This document shows positions 10,800 to 21,798 of a DNA stretch of 64,000 bases, in pieces. Numbering within the stretch: position 1 is the stretch's first letter; the number at the start of each line of letters is the position of its first letter. The notes under the pieces were generated by a model that saw nothing but the letters and a program-made list of their open reading frames with translations, was not told the DNA's origin and did not search any database. The position numbers were made by a program, and so were the translations under genes. The stretch covers positions 336,555 through 400,554 of the forward strand of contig NW_023998630.1 of assembly GCF_014805625.2 (NCBI RefSeq). Reading direction: 5' to 3'. The DNA is from Glossina fuscipes. Its lineage: Eukaryota > Arthropoda > Insecta > Diptera > Glossinidae.

Positions 10800-12060
10800 A
10801 TGGCAACACAAAACCATTCTGGAAATTTTTGAATGGACATCGCTTTTCAAAAAAGAAATACAAACACCCCATTTAGAATGACAGAAATAACAAACCACAC
10901 TTAGAACTGCTGAAAGCCCATGTTCCCACAACTAATGCTCTTAGAATGCTCTCGCCTAACTTTACCGCTATAACGGGATAGAAAGTGGTAGTAGGCAAAT
11001 ATCGTGATGATATAGAAGAAGCAAATCTCTTATTAGGCAAATCAACCAAGGGGTTCGATTATAGTAAGTCACTGGACGTTTGGAAGGTACAAAGGATTTT
11101 ACGCATGGTGAATATAATAAATATCATGAACATACAGAACAACCATTTGCGATCTAAGCTAGAACAACAAATGTAGGTCCGGTTTTTGCAATTTCAATAA
11201 AAATTGTGTTCTGTGATATTAAGAAAATGACCAAAGACCTTCTCTTTGAACTTGTACTTTTCCCTATCTAAAAAAAGTAAGTAGGAGTAATGAAATGCGA
11301 GGAACGAAAAAAAAGGAGACAAGTTCAAAGCATTTAATTATTCTTTTCGTTACAACAAATTAAAAATAAAATCTAAACCTAAAAAACTAAATTTCTATTA
11401 AATAAAAAGATAATCGTTTTGCAACCACGCAAAGGGTTGCAAAACGATCTGAACATCAGAAAATGAAAAGCAAACAAATGCAACAGCTTTTTAAAAAGTG
11501 TCATCATATGTGGACGCACACTTTTGAAAAAAAAATTATAAATCGCGGTGATACTGCCAAATTCAAGTGATTGATTGAAAGTTTCTCCCTGTCTTACGTT
11601 TCTATGTGACCACAGTATTGTCTGTTTTGCACAAGCCATTTTAGTCTAAACCATCAATTAATTTATGGTACGTTAGCTGTTTAGTTTTTTATCTTAAACG
11701 AGCACGAAATCTAAAAGCTGTCCAAAATAATATTACTTAATGAAAGAGACTAACATTTTTGTTAATACACACACAATAACGCAGAAGATGTATTAAGGGA
11801 TTAAATAAAAACTTAAACTCGTGCGAATAGTTTAAGAAAGGGTTTAACGAGATTCACAATATATACGAAGTTTTATTAGTGTAACGTGAACGTAGGAGGA
11901 AAACTTGCAGCTCCATTGCACTTCGCTTTTTTATGCACTAAATTTTAAAAAAATTATTCCTTATAAGAAATGTTTTTTGTTGTTCTGATTTTATTTATTT
12001 TTTCTTCCCTTTTTTTAGCTAGGCAAGACTTATTGTGTTGAGTAGACCCACAAAACAGGC
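10800..12060. other. Gene-free stretch with one perfect hairpin
   Basis: No supported gene. Short frames at 10985-11176 and 11379-11639 have no recognisable motif. The hairpin at 11413-11448 is listed separately. Confidence 0.5.
11413..11448. repeat. Perfect inverted repeat, 14-bp arms
   Basis: Left arm ATCGTTTTGCAACC (11413-11426) and right arm GGTTGCAAAACGAT (11435-11448) are exact reverse complements around an 8-nt loop. No T-run or coding context indicates a terminator or an ncRNA. Confidence 0.85.
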
Positions 12061-12079
12061 AACGAGTTGCACTACAAGC

Positions 12080-12640
12080 ATGAGTGCAAGTTGCAAGCCG
12101 GGATGTTACCGCGTTTCAGACAACGCGACTCTACTGCCGGAAAAATTTGGCAATGTTTCCAAAGCGACGACACTTCAAGCACTCCTTTAAAGCCGGCATG
12201 AAAAAGTTAACTTGTAGGCTACAAGAATTGAAAGATATCGAAGCGAAGGTGTTGGTGAGACCTTTTCGCTCGAACGTTTGGAACGAATAAAACCTTTTTT
12301 TATTTTAGATGGATGATGATTCCTGCCCGCAATTGGGTTTAACAGTACAGAATCATTTCAAAGTAAACATCGTCAGTCGTTAGTAGCATTATCCCGACGG
12401 CATAGTATGGTACAAATGTTATATAACTTTGATTTGGATGGGCCATCGCCAATACGGAAGCTATCCGCAGGTCATTAGCAGGTTAAATCTACAGACTTAG
12501 CACATACATCAATAATAGAGTAAATGTGCAGCCAGTCATTTATAAATTGGAATAACATGTGTATGAATTTAATTTGCAGATGTTGAGGCGAGCTTCCCTC
12601 GACGATTTAGAAGAAGCCAGCTGTCAATTAGCTCCCTAAA
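12080..12640 (+). pseudogene. Exon-like coding islands, parent gene unidentified
   Basis: Three pieces look coding and splice-bordered. First, GMKKLTCRLQELKDIEAK ends near 12249 at a possible donor. Second, after acceptor TTTTAG at 12309, MDDDSCPQLGLTVQNHF is followed, one frame over, by RQSLVALSRRHSMVQMLYNF and DLDGPSPIRKLSA (to about 12468). Third, after TTTGCAG at 12580, MLRRASLDDLEEASCQLAP ends in TAA. The piece-to-piece order suggests the C-terminus of one protein. The frame change in the middle piece and the non-canonical junction at 12468 suggest a decayed duplicate or a misassembly. I do not recognise the family. Confidence 0.35.
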
Positions 12641-12649
12641 TACCATATC

Positions 12650-15595
12650 GTATTATATGTGTATTAAATCAACAAGTAAGTAATTTATAAAAAAATGTTG
12701 TAAATATTCTGATAAAGAGAGAGATTGCCGAACGCTATTTAATTTACCTTTAAGAAAGGAGGGAAGGCAATCATGCAGTATTTTATTGACTGTGAACTAA
12801 ATTTGTACACCCTTACATAATAGCAAGTGCGATCAGCATTTTGAAAGTTGTGAATTTTTCCTTTCCTATTAATTTGAAAATGATAAAAATTGTTTGCCAC
12901 AAGCTGTCTTAAAATAAATGTATAACTAACAATAACAAGAACAATATCTTGAACGACATAATTGTATTCGACGACATTATTTTTAACAGGAAATTATTTC
13001 AAATAGCCACTACGGTTATACATTCAGAGTGTAATTGACTGACTAGGTGGATTTTATCATTAATTAAATTTGTTTATAATCTACAACTTAATTGTACTTT
13101 GAACTGTGAATTAATTGTGCTTACGTTATCTGTTGTAAATATTAAAATGTTTGTTAACTAATTTGTTTGGATGGTTACTGGCTGACGAAGTAAGTTTACT
13201 CATCACACTACACTTCCACTCACAACACATAAAATTGTAAAAATTCCCTAGGGCAAATTTCCCTTGTGAACCCCCTAATTTCGGCGAGCTAGTCAGATTT
13301 TGTTAAGAGTCCTTTAAGTAAGCTTCAAATGTTTGAGAAAGTCACCATTGAAAATGTCCTTATTACTGTTTAATTTTAGATATATTTTTTCATTATTCAA
13401 AATACAATATCTTCTGATTGCAAGGTGAAACGATCTCGGCCTATTTCCTTATTCTCATGTCGAATTGTCTTTAATGGAGCCGTTTTCTAATGGGTACAGC
13501 CCATCCTCCACACTGAAATATCCACCTACGGGTATCATTATCTTTTCGGTTAAGAGTTGGATAAATCCGATGACCTTTATATAAACATTTCAAAGCAAGA
13601 TTAGGGCTTTTTTGTTTTAAATATATTCACATTTTTATTATATTCATCAAAATCTTGGTTGCCTTTAATAATTTTACATGAGCGTGTGGTTTTATATTTA
13701 TTTTTACTTGTAATAGTGTTAGTCTGGTATTTTAATCGTTATTACAGTAATTTTACAATATTTTGGAAATTTGTTTTACATTTTTTTTTATTTTATATAT
13801 TTCTTTTTTCATTGAGATATGACTAATATTAGAGCTAATATTTTTATTTATTGCTAATTGTTATACAATATTATTTGTTCTTGTTACTGATTAATATTTT
13901 GTTTTTGTTTGCTTTCTAAATATTTTTAATTTCCTTGTTTCGTTCAAAACCTAAGCATCACGAATCCTTTTTTGTTCATTATCCTTGACAACGACGGCAA
14001 TAAGTTGCATGTCCTTCGATTCGTACTAAGGCGAATACGTGTGTTATTGTTTTTGTTCAATAATTTTAAATTCTTCCGCAGACTTATTAGCCAAAATTTT
14101 ATGTCGTTTCTTTAATGTTGACCTTTTCTCAAAGATTACAATCTGAAATTCAGTTCGCATCCACTCTTAATAAATAGCTGAGACTGAGAATCTGCAAATT
14201 TGTTTTAGAGAAAATTCTTGCATTAAATCTACGACCTATGCAATAAACCTTACTTAGGCGATGAGTGCGTTTCATTCGCCCTGAGACGAAAATAATAAAT
14301 TAGCAACGAGGAAATTTATTAGACACCTTTTGCTGCCTTTATCGCTTGCGACAGGAAGATAAAGAATATTGCAATTTCTGTCTCGCCAATGTAATACCTT
14401 TCTTATCGATATTTCAAATTTGATTTAATGTATAGTTCCGTTTATTTTATATTAACCTAATCGAAAATCGCGCAAGAGATTTACAATTGTTTATAAATTT
14501 AAAATTAAGTTAATATTTACAAAAATTTTATTCATCTTATTGCCCATAATAATAAATAATACGTTGTATTATAAATTTTTTATTAAAAAAAAAAAAACAA
14601 AAAAATTTCGAAGCAATATTCAATATATTTCTAAAGAGTTTTTAAAAAGTTAAACCTCATTCAACGTAGAATTCTATTGTTAACTGATGCAACTGGCAGT
14701 GAGTGTGTTCATATTTATTTTTTCAAAAGCTTCCATAAGAGCAGTCATTCGAGGCGGGTCGTAGTTTTTGTATTGTTCTTTTCTTTCAATTTTTCATTGA
14801 ACAAATTTCTTACCCACCACCATAGGCGGAAAATGACGTTTAAAACACTCATAATACCTCAATCTGAAATAATTTCGTAAGTCCGTACGTACGCTTGAAG
14901 TTGTAAACTCTGAAAGTATAGAAATTCGAATGTATGTTTCATGCTTGACGCGGGTCCGAGGATGAATTCCAATTGCGAGTAACACGATCTAGCGGATACA
15001 GTTATTTTGTTTATCGTCAGCATTACAGAAAAAGCGGAGCATGCTTTTTATTTATTTGTAATGTGCTGGAGTGATTATAAAGTATACCGTGTATTAGCTT
15101 GGATAGCTTCAGCTATGTGTTTGTCTGTTACATTTATGATTTAAGAAATAAATTTTTTCAGAAATTTTTTCTCACTGCCATCAAGGACGAGAATTAGCAA
15201 AATCAGTCCGATCCGCATATTTATTGAGAAAGTACTGCTGCTCAGGATGTTTCAAAAAGTATTAGTGTTATTTTCCCGCTCTTTTTATGAGCCTTGCTTT
15301 ATCTTGAACTCAAGTATCGTCCTAAAGTTTTTTAACCATGGATAACATAAATGGATCGTTGAGGACATTTTTCAATACAAACTATAGTAGCGAGAATGAA
15401 AAAGCCACTCTTTTGAGGTATGTTTTTTTTAATTTTTCTATTTGTGCATCGAGACTACCGGAGGAAAGCAGCAGGTTTTGCGTTTCTTTTATTAAACTTA
15501 GAAGTAGTCTTGAAAGTCCTCACAATGTCAGCATATTTGATTAACCTACCACCGTGATTCAACTTGCATGTCTTCGCTCCTTTTTTATAAATTGA
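12650..15595. other. Gene-free AT-rich DNA
   Basis: Long AT-rich stretch with T- and A-runs. No frame in it showed family motifs or credible splice borders. Confidence 0.55.
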
Positions 15596-15635
15596 TCTCT
15601 CTCTCTCTCTCTCTCTCTCTCGCTCTCCCTCTCTG
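15596..15635. repeat. CT microsatellite
   Basis: About 13 uninterrupted CT dinucleotides, followed by an interrupted CT-rich stretch. Confidence 0.9.
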
Positions 15636-16919
15636 GACAATCAAAAAAGGATGAAAACAGAAAACTGAAATGTTTCTTTTTTTAGAGTTTATGGTCGCAG
15701 ACTGATTTTGAAATGTGTGTGTGAGAACAGTGCTTACAGTAGTGACTGTAGCATATAGTCGCAAAAATTTTTTACGAAACGTCTGAAACTTTAATAAATG
15801 AATTGGCGTGACGAAGCGACAAACTATTGCATAATATTCGTCTAAGATCTGTTATAATTATTTCGCAAGTATTAAAGACTCGCTCGAAGGCGAAGTTTTT
15901 CCTTTGAAAAATTAAAATTGTTTTTTAAAACAAATTCGCAAAAAATTGTTCTAAAAATTCCGAATTTATTTTTAATAGTTTTCAAATCTTTTTTTTTTTT
16001 TGCGAAATATTTTTTATGAATAACGAAAAGCAAACAGTTGGTCCAACACTTTTGCTATTAGTTATAAGAAGAAATTATTGCTACAAGCATTTGAGCATTT
16101 GTCTAAAGCCCTATTATGAGAAACACCATTACGCCCTCTTTTGTAGTTTTCTTGGCTTAAGAATTTTGTTTTATGACAAAATTGATAGGTAAGAGTTGTA
16201 CTGTGGTGCTTGCTTCGCAATATTAAACCGGGTGCAAAGTCTTAAAATCGGTGAAAAAGAAAACAAATTTTCTATTATGACTGCGAGTGATCGATTGCAG
16301 TAGCAATTTACTAACGCCTAACAGCTCGGCTAATAGACAGACTATATGTAAACGACATGAAACTATATTATCATTTATCATGGAGCTTTGATTCCGGTTG
16401 ATACTCTAATTCTTTTTAGGTTTCTGTTGCACGATATGGAACATAAACAGATGAATGAAAGAAATATTAACCAAATTGCAAAAGAGAGATTTTTAGATCG
16501 GCAATGGTTTTATAAAAGCCTTAAACCATACTAATATAAAATTTATACAGTTTGTGTGACTTCTTTACCCACCACGTTAGATTATAAGATTAATTTTAAT
16601 TAAAACAAAATCCAATGATGGCTCGGTAATAAAAACGAACTTTAGGGTTTTTTAACTTGATTTGCTTTGCAACCAAGGGTATTGTAGTCATCTGTTTGTC
16701 CTTTAATGAAGGCTTAAAGTCTCAAAATTGTTGCAAATTGCATTGCATCCGAAATACCGAAAATATCGAAAGGTCTTTGACAATATATTCAATGACTTGC
16801 AGAACAGAACATATCTGTCTGAGATTTGATGTAAACAATTATCAAAATGATGTACAATGTATATTTTGTAAAAAGTATATCAATCAAATGACGTTCATAC
16901 CATTGATTGTATATAAAGT
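15636..16919. other. Gene-free DNA leading into a dispersed repeat
   Basis: No gene was recognised. The frame 16657-17019 runs into the repeat end below and has no domain. Confidence 0.5.
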
Positions 16920-17005
16920 TAGTTTGCGATGGTGGGTATATTGGGATTCACTTCAAAGCGAATGTAAGTTTCGCATTATTTATATAAAGTTTTTCCTTAC
17001 TTCTT
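16920..17005 (+). repeat. 3' end of a dispersed fly repeat
   Basis: GGTGGGTATATTGGGATTC, then TTCAAAGCGAATG, then CCTTACTTC. This is a diverged form of the typical end 'GGTGGTGGGTATATAAGATTCGGC...CCGAA...TTACTTG' that is abundant in higher-fly genomes. The 5' boundary is not clear. Confidence 0.55.
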
Positions 17006-17779
17006 TTTATAAAAACTAACCATTTTTATTTACGCTTAGCCAGGACTTTTAATACTGAAATTATACAATTAGTTTATTTAGTTAAGTGGCGTTTATTTTA
17101 TTTATTATTTATAAAAGTTTAAGGTAGACTTAATATTAAGGAACTAGTTACCGTCTTTATTATTCATTAAATTTTGCTTAACTTTTCTTTTTAACCAATG
17201 AAAATTAAAAGCAATAAAAATAAGAAGATACGATATAAGACCAAATAATCCAATAACTTTTTTAATTGCCAAACTTTTTTTAATCAATTTTAACGGTAAT
17301 AATTTCCTTCTCGTATGCATTTTTACAATATTTACACTTTAAGAACTAAAAAATACTTAAAATTAATACTTGATGTACTTATATTGTTCAGCATTGTTCA
17401 ATATTATTGCACCCGCCACCGACCGACGGGCTGTATGCTCTATTTATTAGTCAATTCTTAACCACTCGTTTGTTCTCATCGGAATTACGCAATGGAGGTG
17501 TAGATGCATAAGTTCATATGAACTATGAGTTATATAAATGACACATATTTATGATCTGGTCAAGTTTCAAAGTCGATTTACTCAGTGACGCAAGCTTAGC
17601 ACAAACTCTTAGACCATGTTTGAACTTGGTTGAAAGAAAATAGTCGAAATTGTATAAAAGAAACTATAGTTCGATATTGGTCAACAATTTGATATTTGTG
17701 ATTTCTAGAAGAAATGTCTCGATAAAATAACTCATACTATTTCAACTAACAAAAAGCCTTTGTGGTATTTGTGATCTGC

Positions 17780-17845
17780 TTCAGGTGGTGGGTATACAAA
17801 CTTCGCTTCAAGGCGAATATAAATAACTTTCTTACTTGTTTAATT
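17780..17845 (+). repeat. 3' end of the same dispersed repeat, second copy
   Basis: CAGGTGGTGGGTATACAAAC, then TTCGCTTCAAGGCGAATATAA, then TTTCTTACTTG. The imperfect TTCGC...GCGAA palindrome near the end is the family hallmark. Confidence 0.6.
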
Positions 17846-17849
17846 ATTT

Positions 17850-20394
17850 TGTTTTATTCATGAAGTTTTGATTTATTTTTAAATTTATGTTGACTCTATC
17901 TTAATTTTTTTTTTTTTACATTCTGTTTAAAATAATTTAAAGATACTTTACACATATTTTTATGAAATTTTAACTTACTTCAACTTATACCTTTGGCCTT
18001 TTTTATGGGAATAGTCAGTGTCACAAAAACTGAAATGGAATAATAGAATAGAAATTTCTATAATTCAATTTATTAAAAGTTTTGGCCGTAGGGAAAATAT
18101 CTTATATTTTTTTACACACGTTTTCCAATTTTTCCCACGCAAAAATTATGAAATTATTATATTACTGAAAAATTTTTTCGTAAGACTAAAGCATAATAAA
18201 AACTTGAAATGATAAAACACTGTTTACTCTCTCTAGACAATGTGTTAAACACCAAAAATTAAAATGTTATGGCAAAACCGATATTTTATATGTTATGACC
18301 TGGTTCGATACCATTCTTTTCATTTACTTCCGTCATAAGGGGCAGAAAATAATGTTTTGTCGTCATATTTCTTAAGCTTATTTTCGCAAAAGCCGCTATA
18401 AGGGGAAAGATACAAAAAAGACCTAAGTATTATATATAAATAAAATTTTGTCGTCATATAAAGGCTTAATATTGTGAAGGAAGGACGTGGCAACGAGTCT
18501 ATAAATAGTTCCATATTATCCAAATTTTATATATTCACTTCATGAGCGGAAATACTATTTTTGAGTGGTGTTTAGCGAGAAATATGCAAAGGTAAACAAA
18601 AGAAAAATTAAAAAGACAAGTTTTTCAAAATATGCCGTCATAAAGGAAGTGCTTGTGAAAACTACATGACTTAATCTTTTTTTAATAGCGTTGTTTCGAA
18701 TTCGTTAAAATATTTGGAAAACTGCGACTGTAGGTTGAGTCAAAAAATTCCAGGACGGATATCAAAGAGACAGTCACTCTACAACCTATTTAGAAAATGA
18801 TTCTCAAGCAAATGATATATATAATCGGCCACTCTCCTTACAAATTGTTATTTTGAAAAAAACTTGATATATTTCTTATTGTTCCAAAAAAAAAAAAAAA
18901 AAAAACAGAGACAATGCAAGGTTTTAGAAAATGAGAAAAATTTAAATGGGATGGGACAATTGTTTGAACCCACTGCCCCGGCCATGTTTTTGTAAAAATA
19001 AACTTCAATGATCCAATCCAAGATACAAGTTATAGCATTTTGTAATGGAGATTAGTCTACTCGATTCATATACAAATTTACCGTGCTAAATTTGGGCCAA
19101 GTTGGTCTACTTTCTTAGTTCGCCCTCCATGCAAGCCCATGAGAATTGCGCTTGGGTTTGGCCAAGTGGCTTCAGCAAAGTGGCATAGGTACCTATTTAT
19201 TGGCGTTGCCTGCCTGCAGTTATAATTATTTTGCGTTACTTATGGCACAGAACACCTCGATAGATAATGCGAGAAATTATATTTGATTTTGCTAGATTGT
19301 GGGAGATTTATAACGCAGTCGAGTTTCAAATAAATGAATATTGTTTGCCCTGTGTTTCACAAAGTCGTTATTACTTAGGCGCACTATGGCTCATCAAATG
19401 TCTTTTCTTCACCTTAGTTAGTAGATAAAATTCTCTGGATATTACAGGAAAGCTACGTATATAATTTTCGTTGCCTCTGACTTAATTTCAATTCTGAACT
19501 GTCAATATCGGTAGTAAAAATTGCTTTATACGCTTGAGTTTATGCGGCCATTGATAGAGCAACAATTAACAGACATAACTGATGCATACTTCTTCAAGTT
19601 ATGTTAGTTAAGCATCATGACAAACAAGAGGTTCCTTTTAACGTCGTACGTAATATAACTATTAGAAAATTTGGCGAATGGTTTGAAAGTTCGAGCTTCT
19701 ACCAAAACATTGATTTGATAGGAACGAAAGTTTCGAATTTGGATTATTTGCGCCTTTTTAATTTATGCTTTTCATATCTACCGCTTTAAGGCGTCTTAAT
19801 AAACGTCATCGAGTGAGGGGCACTTTGCAAATTGACCGCATTTCTTTTTTACTTTTTCTTGCAAGGAAATCGATTCAAGTAAATATTGAAGATTATCAAA
19901 ACTATCAAAGTTTTCATAATTGTCTCAAACAGACAGTCGGTGTCTTAATTTCATGGAAGCTCCTAGCAGAAACGGAAGAACACAAAAAAACATTGCTTTT
20001 GTAGGTGAATTTATAAGATCGAAACTGAACGGTAGCTATTAAAAGATGGATTTAAGAAACTTTTAAATTAAACGGTTCATATAAAATAATAAAGCTTTAA
20101 ACTTTCGTAATTCCAAAGGATCGAATAAAAATGCATAATAACCTAATCGCTTCATAGATACGACTCGGAAGAAGCCATGTGAATCGTGAAGTGGAAAGTA
20201 TTCGAATCAGATTGAACATAACCTCACTTTTGCTATATCATTTATATATGTCGATTTTTAATTTGTTTGTTTTAGTTTTAGCTTTTCTTTTTTTTTTGTT
20301 TAGTTTCACTCTTCTTCGTTTTATTTTATATAATTGTACGTTTCGTATTTTTTTTTCAACCTTTAACACAAAAAGTAGTAACATTTAACAGAAA
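17850..20394. other. Gene-free AT-rich DNA
   Basis: No supported gene. It contains an A-run near 18885-18905 and a slightly GC-richer stretch at 19080-19260 with no recognisable content. CCAGGACGG near 18760 resembles a mariner end but has no partner. Confidence 0.5.
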
Positions 20395-20495
20395 TTTATT
20401 TATTTTTCTTAAAAAATATTTAATATGTGTATAATTTTCTTTTTTCTTTTCAACACTTACAACCACTACAACGTTTTTTTTGTCGAATTTATATT

Positions 20496-20501
20496 TTTAT
20501 T
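20496..20501 (-). promoter_or_regulatory. Candidate beat polyadenylation signal
   Basis: AATAAA on the - strand about 300 nt past the beat stop codon. Further overlapping hexamers lie at about 20395-20404. Confidence 0.45.
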
Positions 20502-20794
20502 ATACTTATCATTATCATTATTACAATACTATTATTTTGTTTTCGCACACGTGAAGATTCAAGTAATTCACAACTCACACGCTAATGCTGTTTCCTGTCG
20601 TATTTCTTCACCTTTTTTTTTTTCTTTGCCATCTTACATATAAATTTCGTATAAATATTTAGGCTAAAGTTTTCGTATATGTGTGTTTATGTATGTGTGT
20701 AATTAAACAGTGTTTGCTTGTATATATAATTGTATACATATTAAGAAGTTGCAACATTCATCAATAAGTTTTTTTTTCTTTCTTGTTTTTAACA

Positions 20795-21798
20795 TCAGCA
20801 GCGATTCAATAATAATTGAGCCATGAAAGCCATTAGATGAGCATTTAAAGACACGTTTGCATCAGTATTAGTAAAATTAGTAACAATGGAAGGCGTTGAA
20901 TCGTTACGATTTGCAGATGATGCAATTTGTGTTGTTGTTGTTGCTTCTGTTGATGTGGCATTCTTCTGAAATACGTTATAGTATTGTATAACAGCAGTCA
21001 TCAATAATCTTTGATCCTTCGAAATAGAGTTGGCGTTATTGCTTTTAGATGCTTTCTCATCGCTATCAATAATATCAACATCATCAGTTGGAAGTGTAAG
21101 AGCGGCAGCAGTAGCAGTTGTCGAAGCAGGATTGGTTAGTGTTGCATAACTATCATCATCAACAGTGTAATCATCGCTCTGTCGTTTGCTTGTGTCTATA
21201 AGCAGTGAAGAAATTAAGGTTGTAATTGTGACGGTAGTAGAAGTAGCAGCAGCAGCGGCGATAGCAAATGTTTGTGACAGTTGTTGGCAATCAATGTTCA
21301 CCGTGTTAATAACAGCTTTGAGTGCAGTTTTTAGTTTGCAAGCAAACTCATTGATGACATTTTGATTTGCCACTAAACTAACTTGTCGATAAGTTTGCTG
21401 ATTTTCTTTCGAATGTGTTTGCCGATGACGACTACGACGATTGCTATTCTGCAGTTTTTCATAGGTTGTTCTTGTTTTTCGATAATCGCTTTGTTGAGTG
21501 ATTTCTTTGGATTTGTGCATTTCGTGTAAATTCGCTAAAACCCCCCGCATAATGACTATGATCATTGTAATCGTCAATGGATACCAAATGCTTTTTGTTA
21601 CCAACATTATCATCATCATTATCATGTCGCTTAGATTAATGACAAATGTCGTTAACATTTGATGAGCTTTTGTTGAATGTGTCAATAGTGTATAAAATTT
21701 ATTGCAAATTTGTTGCGCATGCTGTTGGAGGTAGTTTTTATAAAAGTTCGTCGTAACAAGTGTAGCAGAAGCAGTAGCCGAGGAACTAATATCAGCAG
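20795..21798 (-). CDS. beat-Ic: beat terminal exon: long low-complexity tail
   Basis: 1004 nt and about 334 codons open to TAA. The acceptor CCCATTACAG at 21799 restores the phase of the preceding exon (G + CT = Ala). The tail starts ADISSSATASATLV. It carries a strongly hydrophobic segment (about residues 60-90: MIMMMIMLV...TITMIIVIM), then basic, Ala/Thr-rich and Asp/Ser-rich stretches, and ends FMAQLLLNRC. A frame this long in AT-rich DNA, in the right phase, supports real coding. A membrane anchor is inferred from composition only, since several Beat proteins are thought to be secreted. Confidence 0.75.

Noticed and set aside
18745..18770. Possible mariner terminal repeat (CCAGGACGG)
   Set aside because: No matching inverted partner or transposase nearby; too short to support.
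20425..20643. 72-codon + strand frame
   Set aside because: Composition bias of T-rich DNA overlapping the probable beat 3' UTR on the other strand.
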